A stretch of 64,000 bases of DNA. It comes from Thunnus maccoyii (taxonomy: Eukaryota > Chordata > Actinopteri > Scombriformes > Scombridae). Positions 1 to 12,202 of the stretch are shown one piece after another; the stretch's first letter is position 1; each line of letters opens with the position of its first letter. The stretch lies in contig NC_056552.1 in the NCBI RefSeq assembly GCF_910596095.1, forward strand, positions 11,451,111 through 11,515,110, read 5' to 3'. Made by a program: the position numbers and the translations under genes. The notes under the pieces are model-generated. The model saw only the letters and a list, made by a program, of their open reading frames with translations. It ran no database searches and was not told the origin of the DNA.

Positions 1-3000
1 TTATCGTATTTCTCTTGCTTTTCTAAACTAAAATATGGTCTTTTTTGACATTCATCTCTCTTGTTTTGACTGGATGCTTCAGGACACAAGACAAAGTTCA
101 ACAGCTACTTAAATGTAGGAAAACTGTTAAGAAACATTATATTTTCAGAAAGTTAATGAAAAAACAGTACAATAAACATGATTTACCGAAATCCCTCATT
201 ATTCATTTACACCATACAGCGCATTTGGATATGGTTACTGAGATCCAAATGGCAGTGACTGTTTTTATTCTAAAGTATTAACAGTAGATTATATATAATA
301 TTCCCAAGTTTCTTGTATAACAAACTAGTTAAAATATTAAAATATTAATAAAATTATAAAATATTACTGTAATTATTTTGTTTACTGAAAGAACATAAAA
401 TGAGCGACACTGAAACAAAACTATTGTTAACTTAGTAAGGAGAGGACATTTTCATTTGTTTATTTTCCATGTTTACTTCTTTTATTTATTTGTATTTGTT
501 TACTTATATACTTATTTACATCCCATGGTGTATTGATGTATTTCACTGAGATATTTTCCTTTTTCCTACCTCGTTATAGGAATTTGTATTATGTGTACAC
601 CCTGCTACAAATGGAAGGATGGATGTGTGTGTCTTTTTGTTTTGTTGAAGATTGTTGTATGTCCATACTAAAAAAAAGACTTTGTACCGTATATGTGTTA
701 TCTGATTGTTTGTGTTTGTTACCTTCAATGGGATAAAAAAAAAAGATTGAGAAATAAAGAAACTACAAATGGCAAACAGTAAATGTGTGCCTGCGGATAA
801 GTTTGGGGGAAACTTACGACGCCGTCTTTGTCATTTTAATCCACCTCAAAAACAAGAGGATTAATCAGAATTTTCCCCTGTACTTGTGTGTTTATATTAA
901 CAAGTATTAACAATGCATGTCATTCTTGCCATTTCGGTCAAAGAACAAATATACCTTATCAGAGCTAATCCAAATGCCAAAGCAAAGAGACTCCGATGAG
1001 AATACGACAGCCATAATTGGCCTTTTTCACTGCAGACATTTTACATGTCACAGTAGAAACAGCACAGGTGTAAATAGTCAAATTAATTAAGGCTGAATTC
1101 CATTTAGCTGCTGCCTTCTTTGGACAGTAGCATAAAACTGAGTCACTGTCCTTAATGGTATTAGTAACATCTGTTTTTCTCCTATTATGACATGTCTGCA
1201 GTGAAAAAGGTCTGTATTACCTGGTTGTTAATTGTTTTTTTTCTTTTTAAGGATCATGGTTTGTCCTGTTAGTAAACCAGCTGTCACAACACACATGAAT
1301 GAAACCGATGAGCCTCTAAACAACATAAACAGACTTTGAAAGCAGCCAGAGATTAAAATGAGATTTATTCTTAGTTTTAATAAGTACAGTATATTACACG
1401 CTGCCAGGGGCTAAAACTGCATACTGAATAACCAACTTCATTGTTGCGCCTTGGTATGAAATGATCAGTTGCTATTGATCAATAATTTAGAAAAGTGCCA
1501 GATTATTGACAGGAAGACAAAATATGTGAGGCTATGTTTGAGGAATCCCCCCCATACACTCAATCACTTGAACAGAAATTGCTGCGTGGTATATAATAAC
1601 ACGGCGATGTTTCTTTCCCCCCCTGCAGATCAATGCTAATTGAGGTCCTACATGATGAATGTAGTCTGAAGCGTTTTTAACCCGCTGACTGCTGAGCAGC
1701 AACACAATAAGGACAGGCCACTGTTGGGTTACTGTTTAACACTGAACATGTTTTTTCACTGATTGTTATAGCTGCAGAAGTTATTTTTTGTTCCAGTAAA
1801 TGTCTTGCAGTTAATCTAAATTCCTTTTCCATGCAGTATGACACAAGAGTGTTATCTATTTTGCATCATTTGTTATTTTGAGGGGAAAACTGTATGATGT
1901 CACCCAGACTCTTGCTTATCTTTGCTTGCAGAGTTGGAAAAAAATTAAGCTCAGTTTGGTTAAATAAGGGTGTCTACTGCATATATATGGCACATCAGTT
2001 TCTACATGAATTGAAATTTCAAGATTTTCTTTATAACTAATGACACTGTGATGTCTCCTTGGAGGCACGGCGGTACAATATGATGATCAGCACAGCTAAC
2101 AGAAGGATGCTGTTCGATCCCTGAAGCCCTGCAAACACAACTCTCTGCTGGTGCAAAATTCGGCTTGTGGACAGCACGCAGCAGATGGGGTAAACCATGC
2201 CATCAAGTGGAAAATAGACCTGTTGTGTTGTCACAGAGACAAGTTACAATATAGTCTGCCAATCGTACCACCAGAGGAAACTATAAGAGGGATTTTTAGC
2301 ACGTAGCTGTGGCAACAAGGGGAAGCATTAATTCTTATTGTGCATTCACTGCATCAAGTGTTAACAAGATCATAAGTTTTTTTTCCCACTACATGCCTAA
2401 CCAGTCAAACACTTAGATTTGTTCTCTAAAGCATAGAGAAAGGGAGTCTTGACCTTCTTATATACTCCTGACCCTGGTTCCTGACATATTTCTCATTAAA
2501 TATCACTATATGGTTCCAACATGTGCTGTAGTTTAGAAGTCATGCAGCTTCTTGAACAGAATAACAAATATCCTGACTCATTGCTGCCACCTTGTGTCAG
2601 ATTAAGTCACCTCATCTCAGAACACACTAGTGCAACACTTTGACAAAGGCCTCTTATGCTTAACAGTCAAGGGAATTACAGCAACCTCCTTTTTATTGAC
2701 AGAGAAGCAATCTGTTGGCTGGGATGTTTTTTAAAAAGGGGTTAAGGGTCATTATTTTGAACATTTGTTTGTGTTAAATCTGTCAAGAACAGTCCCTTAA
2801 TTTACCTAAAACCATGTTACTTATACCTGAAGAGTACTTCTTTTGTCTTTGACTTCTATACTCAGCAATGGACACTTGAACAAAGTGACATCAAACTACA
2901 TTACAAGTATCCCAAATATCCTAACAGATGCATTTGTGCGCTTCTTTATGGCAGCAGAGAAGTGACAACAATCATTTTTGATGGTACTTGACAATTGAAT

Positions 3001-3300
3001 ATTTTTAATATAATGCATTTACTGTATTACTAGGCAACATCATCTACACACAGATACTTTTAAAAGGCATAACGGGAAAGAGTCATAATGAAATCATATA
3101 CTTATTTCAAAGACTAGGATGCATTTATTAACAATATGGATTGCAAGGGTTGCTTCACTAACGTCACAAAAATTCAATTTTCCAATTAACCCTCATGGGA
3201 TTCAGCAATGAACATAGTTTTGGTGTAATAGTAGAGTAATAATAGAGTAAGAAATTAACATTTTTAATGACAGTGAGGTCTGTGGATGATCCTGAGGAGC
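1..3300. other. AT-rich intergenic DNA left of fbxl15
   Basis: No coding exon could be supported here. A polyadenylation signal AATAAA at 753-758, after a T-rich stretch, could mark the 3' end of a plus-strand gene lying left of the window; this is inference only. A miniature transposon sits at 1019-1212. A minus-strand open frame of 65 codons at 2037-2234 has a hydrophobic stretch, but I could not link it to any family. The rest is low-complexity AT-rich sequence. Confidence 0.6.
1019..1212. mobile_element. MITE with GGCCTTTTTCAC terminal inverted repeats, copy 1
   Basis: The left end reads GGCCTTTTTCACTGCAGACA and the right end is close to its reverse complement, with about 190 bp between them. 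A second copy in opposite orientation lies at 60069-60313 and shares interior sequence such as CACAGGTGTAAATA. No coding capacity is present. The superfamily is undecided because I could not define a target-site duplication. Confidence 0.75.
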
Positions 3301-3349
3301 GAGGAGCTTCTGGAAGACAGACGATCAACAGCACAAAAGCAATTGCATC

Positions 3350-4143
3350 CACCTTTATTGTACTGCGGTGGCAGCAGAAGTCTCAGCAGTAGTGGAGACA
3401 ATAAAACCTGTACAAATAAAACCAATGGCCAGACACAACCTGTGTTAAGTGACAGAATATTGATGTTGGCACATACATGCAGAATAAAATGTTTAATTAA
3501 ACTCAAACATTTTTTAAATGTTTCTAAATGAAACATAAGATAACTGCTTCTTACAATGTCATATACACAAAGAACCTTGTTTAAAAACCAACAAAACAAA
3601 ATGCTGTACTTCGAACTGCGCCTCAAAAAAGTCACTTTATCACAACACTGAAAGATTAAGAAAAAGTTCAGTGACATCTTTTGAACATGACGCAGCAATT
3701 CTTAAAAGTACATGGCTTTCATCAGTCATATGCAAGAGAATTGTTTTCAGTTTCTTCTTAAATAAGCATCTTTGATCATATTCAAGTGAGGTTTTTTTTT
3801 TTTTTTGTCCACATTATTTTGGCACACCAACATAAGTGCAACTCATACATGTCTTCTTGGATTGTCTTCACATTTCTCAGAAGAATCCACATGCCCATGT
3901 GATGCAGCTGATGGTGATCGACTCTGATGTGAAGACACCTGTAATACAAGAAGGTGAATGTTACAAATGATTGGTTGTCACTCAAAATAGACAAGTACTA
4001 AATTCATTGTGGTTGACATTTGGCCCTGTTTGGATCTTTGACAGTCAGTTTTGAATATAAATATGTCAGAAGCTCAATTAGTAGATATACTGCTGATATT
4101 ACCTACCTGTGTGCACTTGTTGGACAGACAGATGGCCCTTTAG
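3350..4143 (-). other. fbxl15: Probable fbxl15 3' untranslated region
   Basis: Read on the minus strand, the stop codon at 4144-4146 is followed within 40 bases by a good donor (exon end 4107, intron beginning GTAGGT). A good acceptor ending TTACAG follows, with exon resuming at 3938. This suggests a short intron of about 170 bases inside the 3' UTR. An AATAAA on the minus strand (3353-3358) could end the transcript. The open frames in this stretch look like chance. The splice prediction is inference. Confidence 0.45.
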
Positions 4144-5603
4144 CTATATCTGGAGATTGATAAAAGGAGCAAAACCCAGCACATCCTGAAGAAGTACCAG
4201 TGCCCTCTGTAAAGGTGGCTCAACATCAATCACTACGTTGCGTTTTCGTAGAGGATCGAGGCTTGATTCTGTCACATTGTGGCAATGATTCACCTTCAGG
4301 GACTGCAGCTTCGGGCAGTACTCTGCAAGCGTCCTGTGAGCACAGCATGCAAAAGATCTTATAGATGGGTGCACAAGTGCGGTAAAGCAAGTGTGGGCAG
4401 AGTGGCACAAAGTTAGTTGGATTACACTAAGAAAAAATATATGGTATACCTGATGGACTGGTTCCTGACCCGCAGGCAACCTGTCAGGTCCAGCTGCTCC
4501 AGGCCCCTGCAGTTCTTGGCCACCTCCTCCACCGACTCGTCAGTAACATTGGCATTGACTGCCAAAGATAGAGACGTCAACTTCAAACACTTCTTGGCCA
4601 GGTAGCAGATGGCGTCGTCCTTGAGCTGGCGGCAGGCGGTGAGGTCGATGGACTGCAGCCCCCCGCAGTGGTCAGCCAGGCTGCGCAGGGACAGGCTGTC
4701 CACCCACTCACAGTGTGCCAGGCCCAAGTGCTGGAGGTGCATGCAGCTCAATGACACAGCCACCAGGGAGTGGCGGGTGAGCCAAGCACACCCGCTCATG
4801 TCCACTCTCAGCAGATGCTGGTTCTGGCCGATAACTGGCAGCAGCTCCTGGTCTGTCACCCAGTCTGAACAGTTCTGAAGTGACAGGCTCTGGAGAACTT
4901 TGTTGTCCTTTAACATGGAGCAAAACGCCTCCTTGGGGATGCATGGTCCAACCTGTGCATATCACAGCAGAACAGAGAGCAGACTTCTTCAAGAACTTGG
5001 GCTGCAACGATAAATGCCTCTCAATATATATTTAAAGGCTGGAAACATGAAACGCAACACTCATCGGGACTTACCGGGGACAGATCAAATGTCCTGCAGT
5101 TGGCTAGATACACCTGGATGAGGTTATGGAACTGCTTGCTCACCCTCTGCAAGCTGACAATGTGTTGCAGTGGCAAATGGCATAAAATGTGAGGAATTAG
5201 TACATCCTCCCAGGGCAAATCCAAAAGATGACATCTGGTGAAGAAACGCAAACCGTGTTTACAGCTGAACTTTGTTACTGCAGCCAAAGCAGTTTAAACG
5301 GGAGCATAGTAACTGTTAAACACTTTAAAGAGCAAGAATAATGACCGCAACATTACATTAGCAATAACTGATGTTATATCAGCCTTGTCACGATAATAGG
5401 CTATATATTTAAACCGAAGTCAGCTGCCATAAATAAATAGAGCTACATTTCTCAGTGACTTGGTCGTTGTTGCTCGCTAGCTGTGTAACGTTAACGTTAA
5501 CTCAGCTAACGTTAGCTCGATAGCAGCCGCTCCAGCTGCTTTCAAGATACAAAATTCAGTATTTAAGATGCACTTACGTTCGTGTTTTTGCCTCTTCATC
5601 CAT
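4144..5603 (-). CDS. fbxl15: F-box and leucine-rich repeat protein 15
   Basis: Four coding exons on the minus strand: 5603-5578, 5234-5075, 4952-4450 and 4333-4144. Phases close to give 292 residues, against about 300 in human. The protein starts [20 protein letters not shown]. The F-box spans roughly residues 10-50 and six leucine-rich repeats follow, with motifs such as [14 protein letters not shown] and LDLTGCLRV. The C-terminus ([15 protein letters not shown], then [10 protein letters not shown]) is nearly identical to human FBXL15. In mammals this protein is the substrate receptor of an SCF ubiquitin ligase that targets SMURF1 and so raises BMP signalling. The 26-base first coding exon was chosen because it joins in phase and resembles known fish N-termini. 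An alternative ATG at 5287 lies in the intron and was rejected. Confidence 0.95.
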
Positions 5604-5660
5604 TATGGCTTGGATTTGTTATACAGAGTTTTTAAGGACGTTTTGTTCTCCACAAAGATG
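5470..5660 (-). promoter_or_regulatory. fbxl15: fbxl15 promoter and 5' leader region
   Basis: This stretch includes intron 1 just inside the first coding exon and the DNA immediately upstream. It is richer in GC and palindromes than its surroundings, with TAACGTTAACGTTA and GCTAACGTTAGCT at 5486-5518. No TATA box was seen. The assignment rests on position only. Confidence 0.4.
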
Positions 5661-7129
5661 CCAAAATAATATATTTTCCTTCAGCATTTTGCGAGCAATT
5701 GAAGAATAACCAAGCCCAATGCTGCCTTCGCTTACTGTCGGAAAAAGCTACATTATATTAAGATCGGGTGGCACATTAACTATCAAACAAGGGTGAATTT
5801 TTCAACATATGGAGACTGAATCAGTATTAGGAAGTGATGGTCACTGTGATACAGTATTAACTCTTTTCATAGATTAAAACCAATGTTATCCACTTTGAAG
5901 GCTATTTTTTCCCCACTCGTTTTGTTATTTCAGCACAACGTAGCCCAATTCTGTGCCATTTTACTTAACTAAAACAATAATTATCACCACCTTGTGAATA
6001 AGGAGTGAATTTCTTGTCGCTTTCTACCAAAGATATACCTATATGAATGTCGAGGGCGTCGTATTTTAGAGATTTCTGCCTACTGTAAAGATGGACGTTG
6101 GCGTTTACGAGGCAGTAAAGTGAATGCATCAGTGTCAACCTTCCGGGTTCACGTCAGAGATCATGATAAAGGCATTTTACACACCTGTAATCTTTATTTA
6201 TTTACTTATTTATTTTCCTCAGTTCTCTTATTTGTATTGGGGATTTTTTAAAATACATGATTCAATTTTTTTGGTGCTGTGCCTTTAATGCCCTTCTATG
6301 TCCTTTTTGAAATTGTTCAACAGTTTTTTGTGATGATTTTCCTGTATATGTATATTGTTTTTGTGTATTGTGTATTTCAATATTTGGCCAATAAAGCGGG
6401 AGGAAAAAAACACATTGGTTTGCCTTCAGGATTTTTAAAACAACTCTTTTGAATGTTTTTTTAGACCTCCTATACTTTATAATCATATATTTTCCAGAAT
6501 TGGTCGGTTTCCTGTTGGACTTTTTATCTTTTGTGCACAAAATAATGTCAGCAGTCTTTTCCTACATTTAATGAGTAGTTACAAAGTAACCTGTACATAG
6601 ATCTGATCAGGAAAGAATTTTTTTTTTAAAAATAGACCAATACTGTTGTGTTAAAGAACAAAACACTGCACAGATTTAACTTTGCAGAAACAAAATGAAC
6701 AGTCTGTCTCATTGTGATAAAACTATTAACACACAAAAACTGGAGAAATCAGTGTAAAAACTCCTGTATTTTATTTACTGCAGCTCTCACCTTAATGTTA
6801 CACTACTTTCTGTAACTGTCAGTAGTAAAGAGGAAAGGATGCTGCCAAACTACTGTGTTCTTCAGACCCATACATGTCAATTTTGTTCATTTAATTTGAA
6901 TCCCAATTAGCTGTCACTGTCCTAACAGCCACGCTTCCTATGTTACATCTGTTGAACAAATGACCATTCTGCAAACTCACCTCTGCCCAGAAGAACAATG
7001 AAGTCAGTCATGCTGAACAATTGCTGACCCATGAGGTATGTTTCAGAGAATGAGACGAGCCAACAGGATAGCTGAGTGAATACTCACTCTTGACTGACTA
7101 CAATCCCATATACAAGCTAAAGTCCAGGC
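5661..7129. other. Intergenic DNA between fbxl15 and the GPX gene
   Basis: The two genes are divergent, about 1.5 kb apart. The sequence is AT-rich with no supported exon. A minus-strand open frame at 6262-6540 is lysine-rich and low in complexity, and was not accepted. The GPX promoter presumably lies in the last few hundred bases; I saw no convincing TATA box. Confidence 0.5.
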
Positions 7130-8474
7130 ATGGCGAATAAATCAATCTATGATTTCTCTGCTGAGACCCTGGACGGACAGCTGGTTCCGCTCAGTAACTT
7201 CAGGGGTAAGGTGCTTCTGGTCGTCAACGTTGCCACCTTCTGAGGGTCAACAATAGAGGAGGTAATGTTCTGCAGAAGCACTGATTGATTACAGTCAGAC
7301 CACATTATCTCATAACACATAACCAGTGCAGTCATTTTTTTTTATTAGAGGTATTTGATTTTGAGCTCTTTTCCCTCATTCGCTCCTTAGTACCACCGAC
7401 TGAATGCACTGATGGAAATGTTTGGTGACCTCAACTTCACTGTCCTAGGATTCCCCTGCAACCAATTTGGTCTTCAGTCGCCTGGTAGGTACATTAAAGC
7501 TTTTGTAATTTAACAGAGGTAGCATATACTGCACAGTACTCATAATACAGAATTGCCCTTTTCAGTGTTTTATGATTACATTTTTGTATGATTATTATTG
7601 CTGATGCATGAACATGTAAGCTAATTTGATTATATCCATATTCATATACTGTTGGGCAGTTTGATCTATAGCAATGCATCATATTTCTTATGTTTTGTAT
7701 GGAAAATCTTAATGTGAATATGAAAGGTATCTTGTAAATGAATGGATGTAGTGGAACAACAAGTAAAATATGTAATGGAGTAGATATATAAGTAGAAATG
7801 TAAAGTTAAATTGAAATACTCAAATTGAGTACAAGTACGTCAAACCTGTACAGAAGTACAGTACTTTTGTGAATGTATTTAGTATAAATCCACAAATTTC
7901 TGAACACACACATTATGGTTTTCATGACACATACATCATGAATAACTCTTTACTTATATTTTTACAGAGGTGAATCATGAAACTTTAAATATTCTGAGGT
8001 ATGTGAGACCTGGTGCAGGGTTCGTGCCAAAGTTTCCTGTCTTTAGCAAAGTTGAGGTGAATGGATTAAATGAAGAGCCGCTTTTCACCTATCTAAAGGT
8101 ATTGTGCTTTGTATATAAGATTTAAATATACGTATAGGATTACTGAATGAATCACTTGTAGGCTGACACTGTCATTTCTTATCACAGGAATCTTTGCCAT
8201 TTGTGAACCCTGTTATTGGAGATATAAAGAAATTCTACTGGTCCCCAATCAAAGTTAATGATATTCGGTGGAATTTTGAGAAGTTCCTAATTACTGCAGA
8301 TGGCATACCCTTCAGAAGGTAAAGTCATATGCCATAGACCTAAAATTATAAATCTCAAAAGCCCTTCATTAGGTCTAACATATTACAGTGGGTCTAATGT
8401 TTTCTCTATGCTGCAGGTATGAACTCCACTGTCCCATTGAGAAAGTAGAGAAGGACATTGCAGACCTTCTCTGA
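7130..8474 (+). CDS. Selenocysteine glutathione peroxidase (GPX1/2-like, cytosolic)
   Basis: Five exons: 7130-7261, 7391-7484, 7968-8098, 8188-8318 and 8417-8474. They give 181 residues if the in-frame TGA at 7241-7243 is read as selenocysteine 38. The context NVATF-U-GSTIEEY is the GPX active-site signature. The other catalytic-tetrad regions are visible: Gln in LGFPCNQFGLQ and Trp/Asn in DIRWNFEKFL. GPX enzymes reduce hydrogen peroxide and organic hydroperoxides with glutathione. The tetramer-interface loop (YVRPGAGFVP) and the FRRY arginines of GPX1/2 are present. There is no signal peptide, which points to the cytosol. A candidate SECIS element lies 33 bases past the stop and AATAAA at 8680-8685. 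The protein is somewhat shorter at the C-terminus than GPX1 or GPX2. It may be the fish-specific gpx9; I leave the symbol blank because I cannot align it. Confidence 0.92.
7745..7885. repeat. Fragment of hAT-type MITE (CAGTGGTGGAA family) in GPX intron 2
   Basis: The stretch carries the right-hand motif run of the family (GGAGTAGATATATAAGTAG, then AAATACTCAAATTGAGTACA and GTGAATGTATTTAGT). The same run appears in the complete copy at 54924-55634. Ends are degraded. Confidence 0.55.
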
Positions 8475-8499
8475 TGGACTTTCTTTAATTTATCACCGG

Positions 8500-8560
8500 T
8501 GGCAGAGTGACGATCCCCCAGTAAATGCATACGTGCCCCTGAGCTGGATCTGATGGGAAG
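8500..8560 (+). promoter_or_regulatory. Candidate SECIS element in the GPX 3' UTR
   Basis: The 5' quartet GTGAC is at 8507-8511 and the 3' quartet TGAT at 8551-8554. They flank a GATCC/GGATC helix. Unpaired AAA follows at 8523-8525, about 12 bases after the quartet, as in known SECIS elements. A GCA/TGC mini-stem at the apex would make it a form-2 SECIS. SECIS elements are needed to decode UGA as selenocysteine. The lower helix is weak by eye, so the fold is unproven. Confidence 0.6.
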
Positions 8561-8790
8561 TGGAACAGGACTCAGAGCTTCAGTGCATTCACTCTGAGAA
8601 CACGTTCCCTTCAGCCACTGGAGGAGTTTTCATGTCACTTTCACACTTTTCTCTGATGTGATGGTGTCTGCTCCTGAAAAATAAATATGAATTAAACACT
8701 ATAAAACAAATCCTCATGTATTTATAGTTTCTTTTGTTATCACTCTTGATATTACTGTTATTAATAGACATAATGGGTCAGTCAGCAGTA

Positions 8791-9090
8791 GAACTGCAAT
8801 GATTAGTCAATCAACAGAAAATGAATCTGCAACTATTTTGATTATCAAATAATCGTTATAGTCATTTTTCAAGCATAAATAACAAAAACTTGATGGTTCC
8901 AGCTTCTCAAATGTGAACAGTTGCTGTTCTTCCTTGTCATATATGACAGTTTATTGAATATCCTTACATTTTGGACTGTTAGTCAGACAAACAAGCAATT
9001 TGAAGACCTCATCGTCGCCTCTGAGAAATTATGAATGCATTTTTTGCTATTTTTTTTAACATTTCATTGTCTAAACAACTAATCGAGAAT
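8791..9090. repeat. Fish MITE of the 'CTGCAACTAATGATTA' family
   Basis: The element begins CTGCAATGATTAGTCAATCA and ends CAACTAATCGAGAATAG, with the family's interior marker CCAGCTTCTCAAATGTGA. Related copies lie at 26030-26245, 29402-29645, 30135-30350, 51411-51756, 54043-54350 and 63395-63640. It fills the gap between the GPX gene and ndufb8. Confidence 0.7.
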
Positions 9091-9238
9091 AGTCGGCACA
9101 GTCAGCAGTCACTACTACAACATCAATGTAGACGTATTGTACACTGTAGATTTAAGAATTTGGTCCTAATGTCGACCCGTACTTCCAACCCTGCGCACGC
9201 GTACTTCTTATTCTGTCCGACAGCAGCAGCCAGTAAAC

Positions 9239-11963
9239 ATGGCTGGTGTTGGTTTCCGGCGGTTGGCCCTAGCCCTTTCTAAAGGCAAAGGGTCTGGTAT
9301 TCCAGCCCTTCTGTCGGGAAGTAGAGCAGGTCAGTTATACTATAACATTTTGCAAAGCTGTCTGATGAATCTCTCCGAAGATACGTGTCAAATTTTTAAA
9401 GTTTGAAGCCCCGAATTTACGTAACCTTGACATGCTAACGTTAGCTACGCGGCTACCGTTGTTCTGAATGAGGGTGAAGGCGAGCAGAATAACATTGTTG
9501 TTTCTTTCCAAAATTCTTTATATGCGTGACCTGTTTTATTCACATATTCACCGATTGTTGTTTCAGCTTCTGCCACGTCAAAGGATAGTCTACCTGGTCC
9601 GTTCCCGAATACCCCTGAGGAGAGAGCTGCTGCAGCAAAGAAGTACAACATGAGGGTTGAGGACTATGAACCATATCCCGACAAAGGCGAGGGGTGAGAT
9701 TTATTCTGAATGAATCTGACATTCATAGTAGTTTAAACTGTACGTCATTTCTTTGTAGAGCAAAGACAGATGCGGAAAAGTACAACGTCCTCATGGTTAT
9801 GTTTACCAGATGCACACGTAAAGGATGTACTGACATCATCACCAGCAACAGTATTTAAATAGATGACATATGCCATCATTTTGTGTTTTTGTAGCTATGG
9901 TGATTATCCAAAGCTTCCTGCAAGATCTCAGCATGAGAGGGACCCCTGGTACCAATGGGACCACCCTGACCTGAGGAGGAACTGGGGAGAGCCGGTAAGA
10001 TAGTGCTGATAATATTTCCTACTGTTTTGTTAGATAAGTCATAGATAAATTGGTATTGGCGTGTACATTACAGAAATGCAGATATACATTGGAGGTCATT
10101 TAGAAACAGTACATAATTTGTCCATCACCAAGCACTTACAAGTCAATTTGTCAACTATAAAATATCCCACTTAGTACAAACTTGGTTGATGGTCACTATT
10201 AATAAAAAAAAAAGTAAGAGATCATCATCAGAATGTTTGTTAATATTATGTGTTTATATAAACGATAGCAGATTTTGCATCCTTTGATGTAAGCCTAAAA
10301 AATCTATTATCACTTGGGGTCTAGATTTTAGTTTTCTATCTTTCTTCATATCATTCAGAGATCATTTGCACATTTCTACACAATTCATAGTGTTTTACTG
10401 CTGCAGTCAAGAGACACAACACTGACATAACATTGTATAATCTCTGATAAAGATCATACATGCATTATCGTGTCTAGAGTGTCTGGAAGAACCATTGTTG
10501 CTTTACTTTTTAAGTGCATCGTTCTATTCCTCTTTAAAGGGTCTCTTACTGTTGGGTATGTAGACAGTGTTCAGATTAGCTTGTTTGCAGTTCTTTCTCA
10601 ACAGGACGCAGTGACTCTGTACAATCATCAGTTGACTAAAATGACAAAATAAATTGTTCTGACAGTATAAGATTGCTCACAACAGTTCATCAGTGATTGC
10701 TCTCTTTCTATTTTTAGATGCACTGGGATTTTGACATGTACATCAGGAACCGTGTGGATACATCTCCCAGCCCCGTGTCCTGGTCTTCAATGTGCAAACA
10801 ACTGTTTGGTTTCATCGGGTTCATGTTGTTTATGTTCTACCTTGGGGAGAAATTCCCAGCTTACCAACCTGTTGTAAGTACAGAGGCTTGAAATCATTGT
10901 TCATTTTGCAAACTAGTTTTCAAAGTGTGTGAAATGGCCTAGTCATCACACTTGTTTAAAAAACACTCTGGCTTGGGAAATTATTTTATTTTTTCTTAAT
11001 TTATTCTAATAATCCCTGCACTTACCACAGGGTCAGGACCAGATACAAAACCCCCAAGTGATTAATGAGTCTCTTTGTGCAATGGTTATTATACCATGCT
11101 GAATTGTGCCTTAGATACATATACATACACTGTATGTGTGGTGGACTCCAGGAAGAATAGCCAATGCTTATGCTGGTGCTAATGGGGATCCAAAGAAAGA
11201 GAGAAAGAGGTGTAATCACAGCGCATGTCGGCTTACTGTGTTATTCCTCACCATTAACTGGGTAATATATGGTTAGGCAGAGAAGCTCAAATCTCTTTCT
11301 TATTTGACATATATGAGATAAGTTTAACCTCTAATAGGTACATGTGGAAATACTGAATGAAATGAATTCAATTAATTTTTAAAGGTTCACAGTTCTTCTA
11401 ACGAGTTGTGTAATTATGCATGTAAGGATAAACTAACAGTGTTATGTTGATGTATTTTGTATCAGTTTGGGCTGACAGCTCGACCCTTTTATCTAAAATG
11501 TTTTTAAGGAGAATATGACAGATTATTCAGGCTGAATATATAATTATAAATTTCTTCTCAAGTACTGCAGGTATTTCAGTAGAATTAGAAAGTTTTACAG
11601 ACATCTTTGAGTGTTTTACTTTATTACCTGTATGTTTATTTGAATCTGAAAAACAAAATGTGAATGCTTTTAGTCATTGAAGTACAATGTGAGCAAGACT
11701 GTTAAGAAAAATATGAGTTCCATGAAAATATCAAAGTATCTTAAACAGTTTTCCAATGTTTTAATATCACTTCTGTTTAGCACTGTGCCACCTGTACAGA
11801 AAATGTTTTGGATTATGTCTTTCATTTAATAACATGCACGTTTTCATTAAAGCCTTTGTTTCTGTTCCAGGCAGAGAAACAGTATCCCTACAACAACCTG
11901 TACTTGGAGAAAGGAGGAAATCCTGAAAAAGAACCTGAGGAAGTCAAGCATTATGAAATTTAA
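9239..11963 (+). CDS. ndufb8: NADH:ubiquinone oxidoreductase subunit B8 (complex I)
   Basis: Five exons: 9239-9329, 9567-9693, 9895-9994, 10718-10873 and 11871-11963. They give 188 residues, against 186 in human. The first 30 or so residues ([18 protein letters not shown]) form a basic presequence suited to mitochondrial import. The middle carries the subunit's motifs [19 protein letters not shown] and [19 protein letters not shown]. One membrane segment ([15 protein letters not shown], about residues 135-149) is followed by a short intermembrane-space tail ending KHYEI. NDUFB8 is an accessory subunit of the distal membrane arm of complex I. AATAAA lies at 12008-12013, 45 bases after the stop. 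The ndufb8-sec31b order matches the human neighbourhood. Confidence 0.96.
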
Positions 11964-12007
11964 AGACTTCAGTCTGATTCTACTTGTGTATATATATTTC
12001 TGTCAAG

Positions 12008-12013
12008 AATAAA
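12008..12013 (+). terminator. ndufb8: ndufb8 polyadenylation signal
   Basis: AATAAA lies 45 bases after the stop codon, followed by a GT-rich stretch (TGTTTTGTGTGTTG) that fits a downstream cleavage element. Confidence 0.75.
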
Positions 12014-12202
12014 GACTTATGTTAACAGTTACCTCTGTTTTGTGCTGTTTTGTGTGTTGAATGAAAGTCAACCTGCCATAGGAACAAAAGTCAGGTGTCC
12101 ATATGATCACTGAAAGAGGTTTTCCTACTGTAATAACTTAATCATTCCTCCCGTTCACTCATACTGGCTATTAAAAGATTCCCTTCAAATGTGCTATCAC
12201 TG

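Noticed and set aside
3264-3698. 144-codon minus-strand open frame below fbxl15
   Set aside because: It has no recognisable motif and lies in the probable fbxl15 3' UTR, with no splice link to the gene.
9433-9450. GCTAACGTTAGC near ndufb8 taken as a gene-specific operator
   Set aside because: The same palindrome occurs at several unrelated promoters in the window, so it is treated as a general promoter-associated motif.
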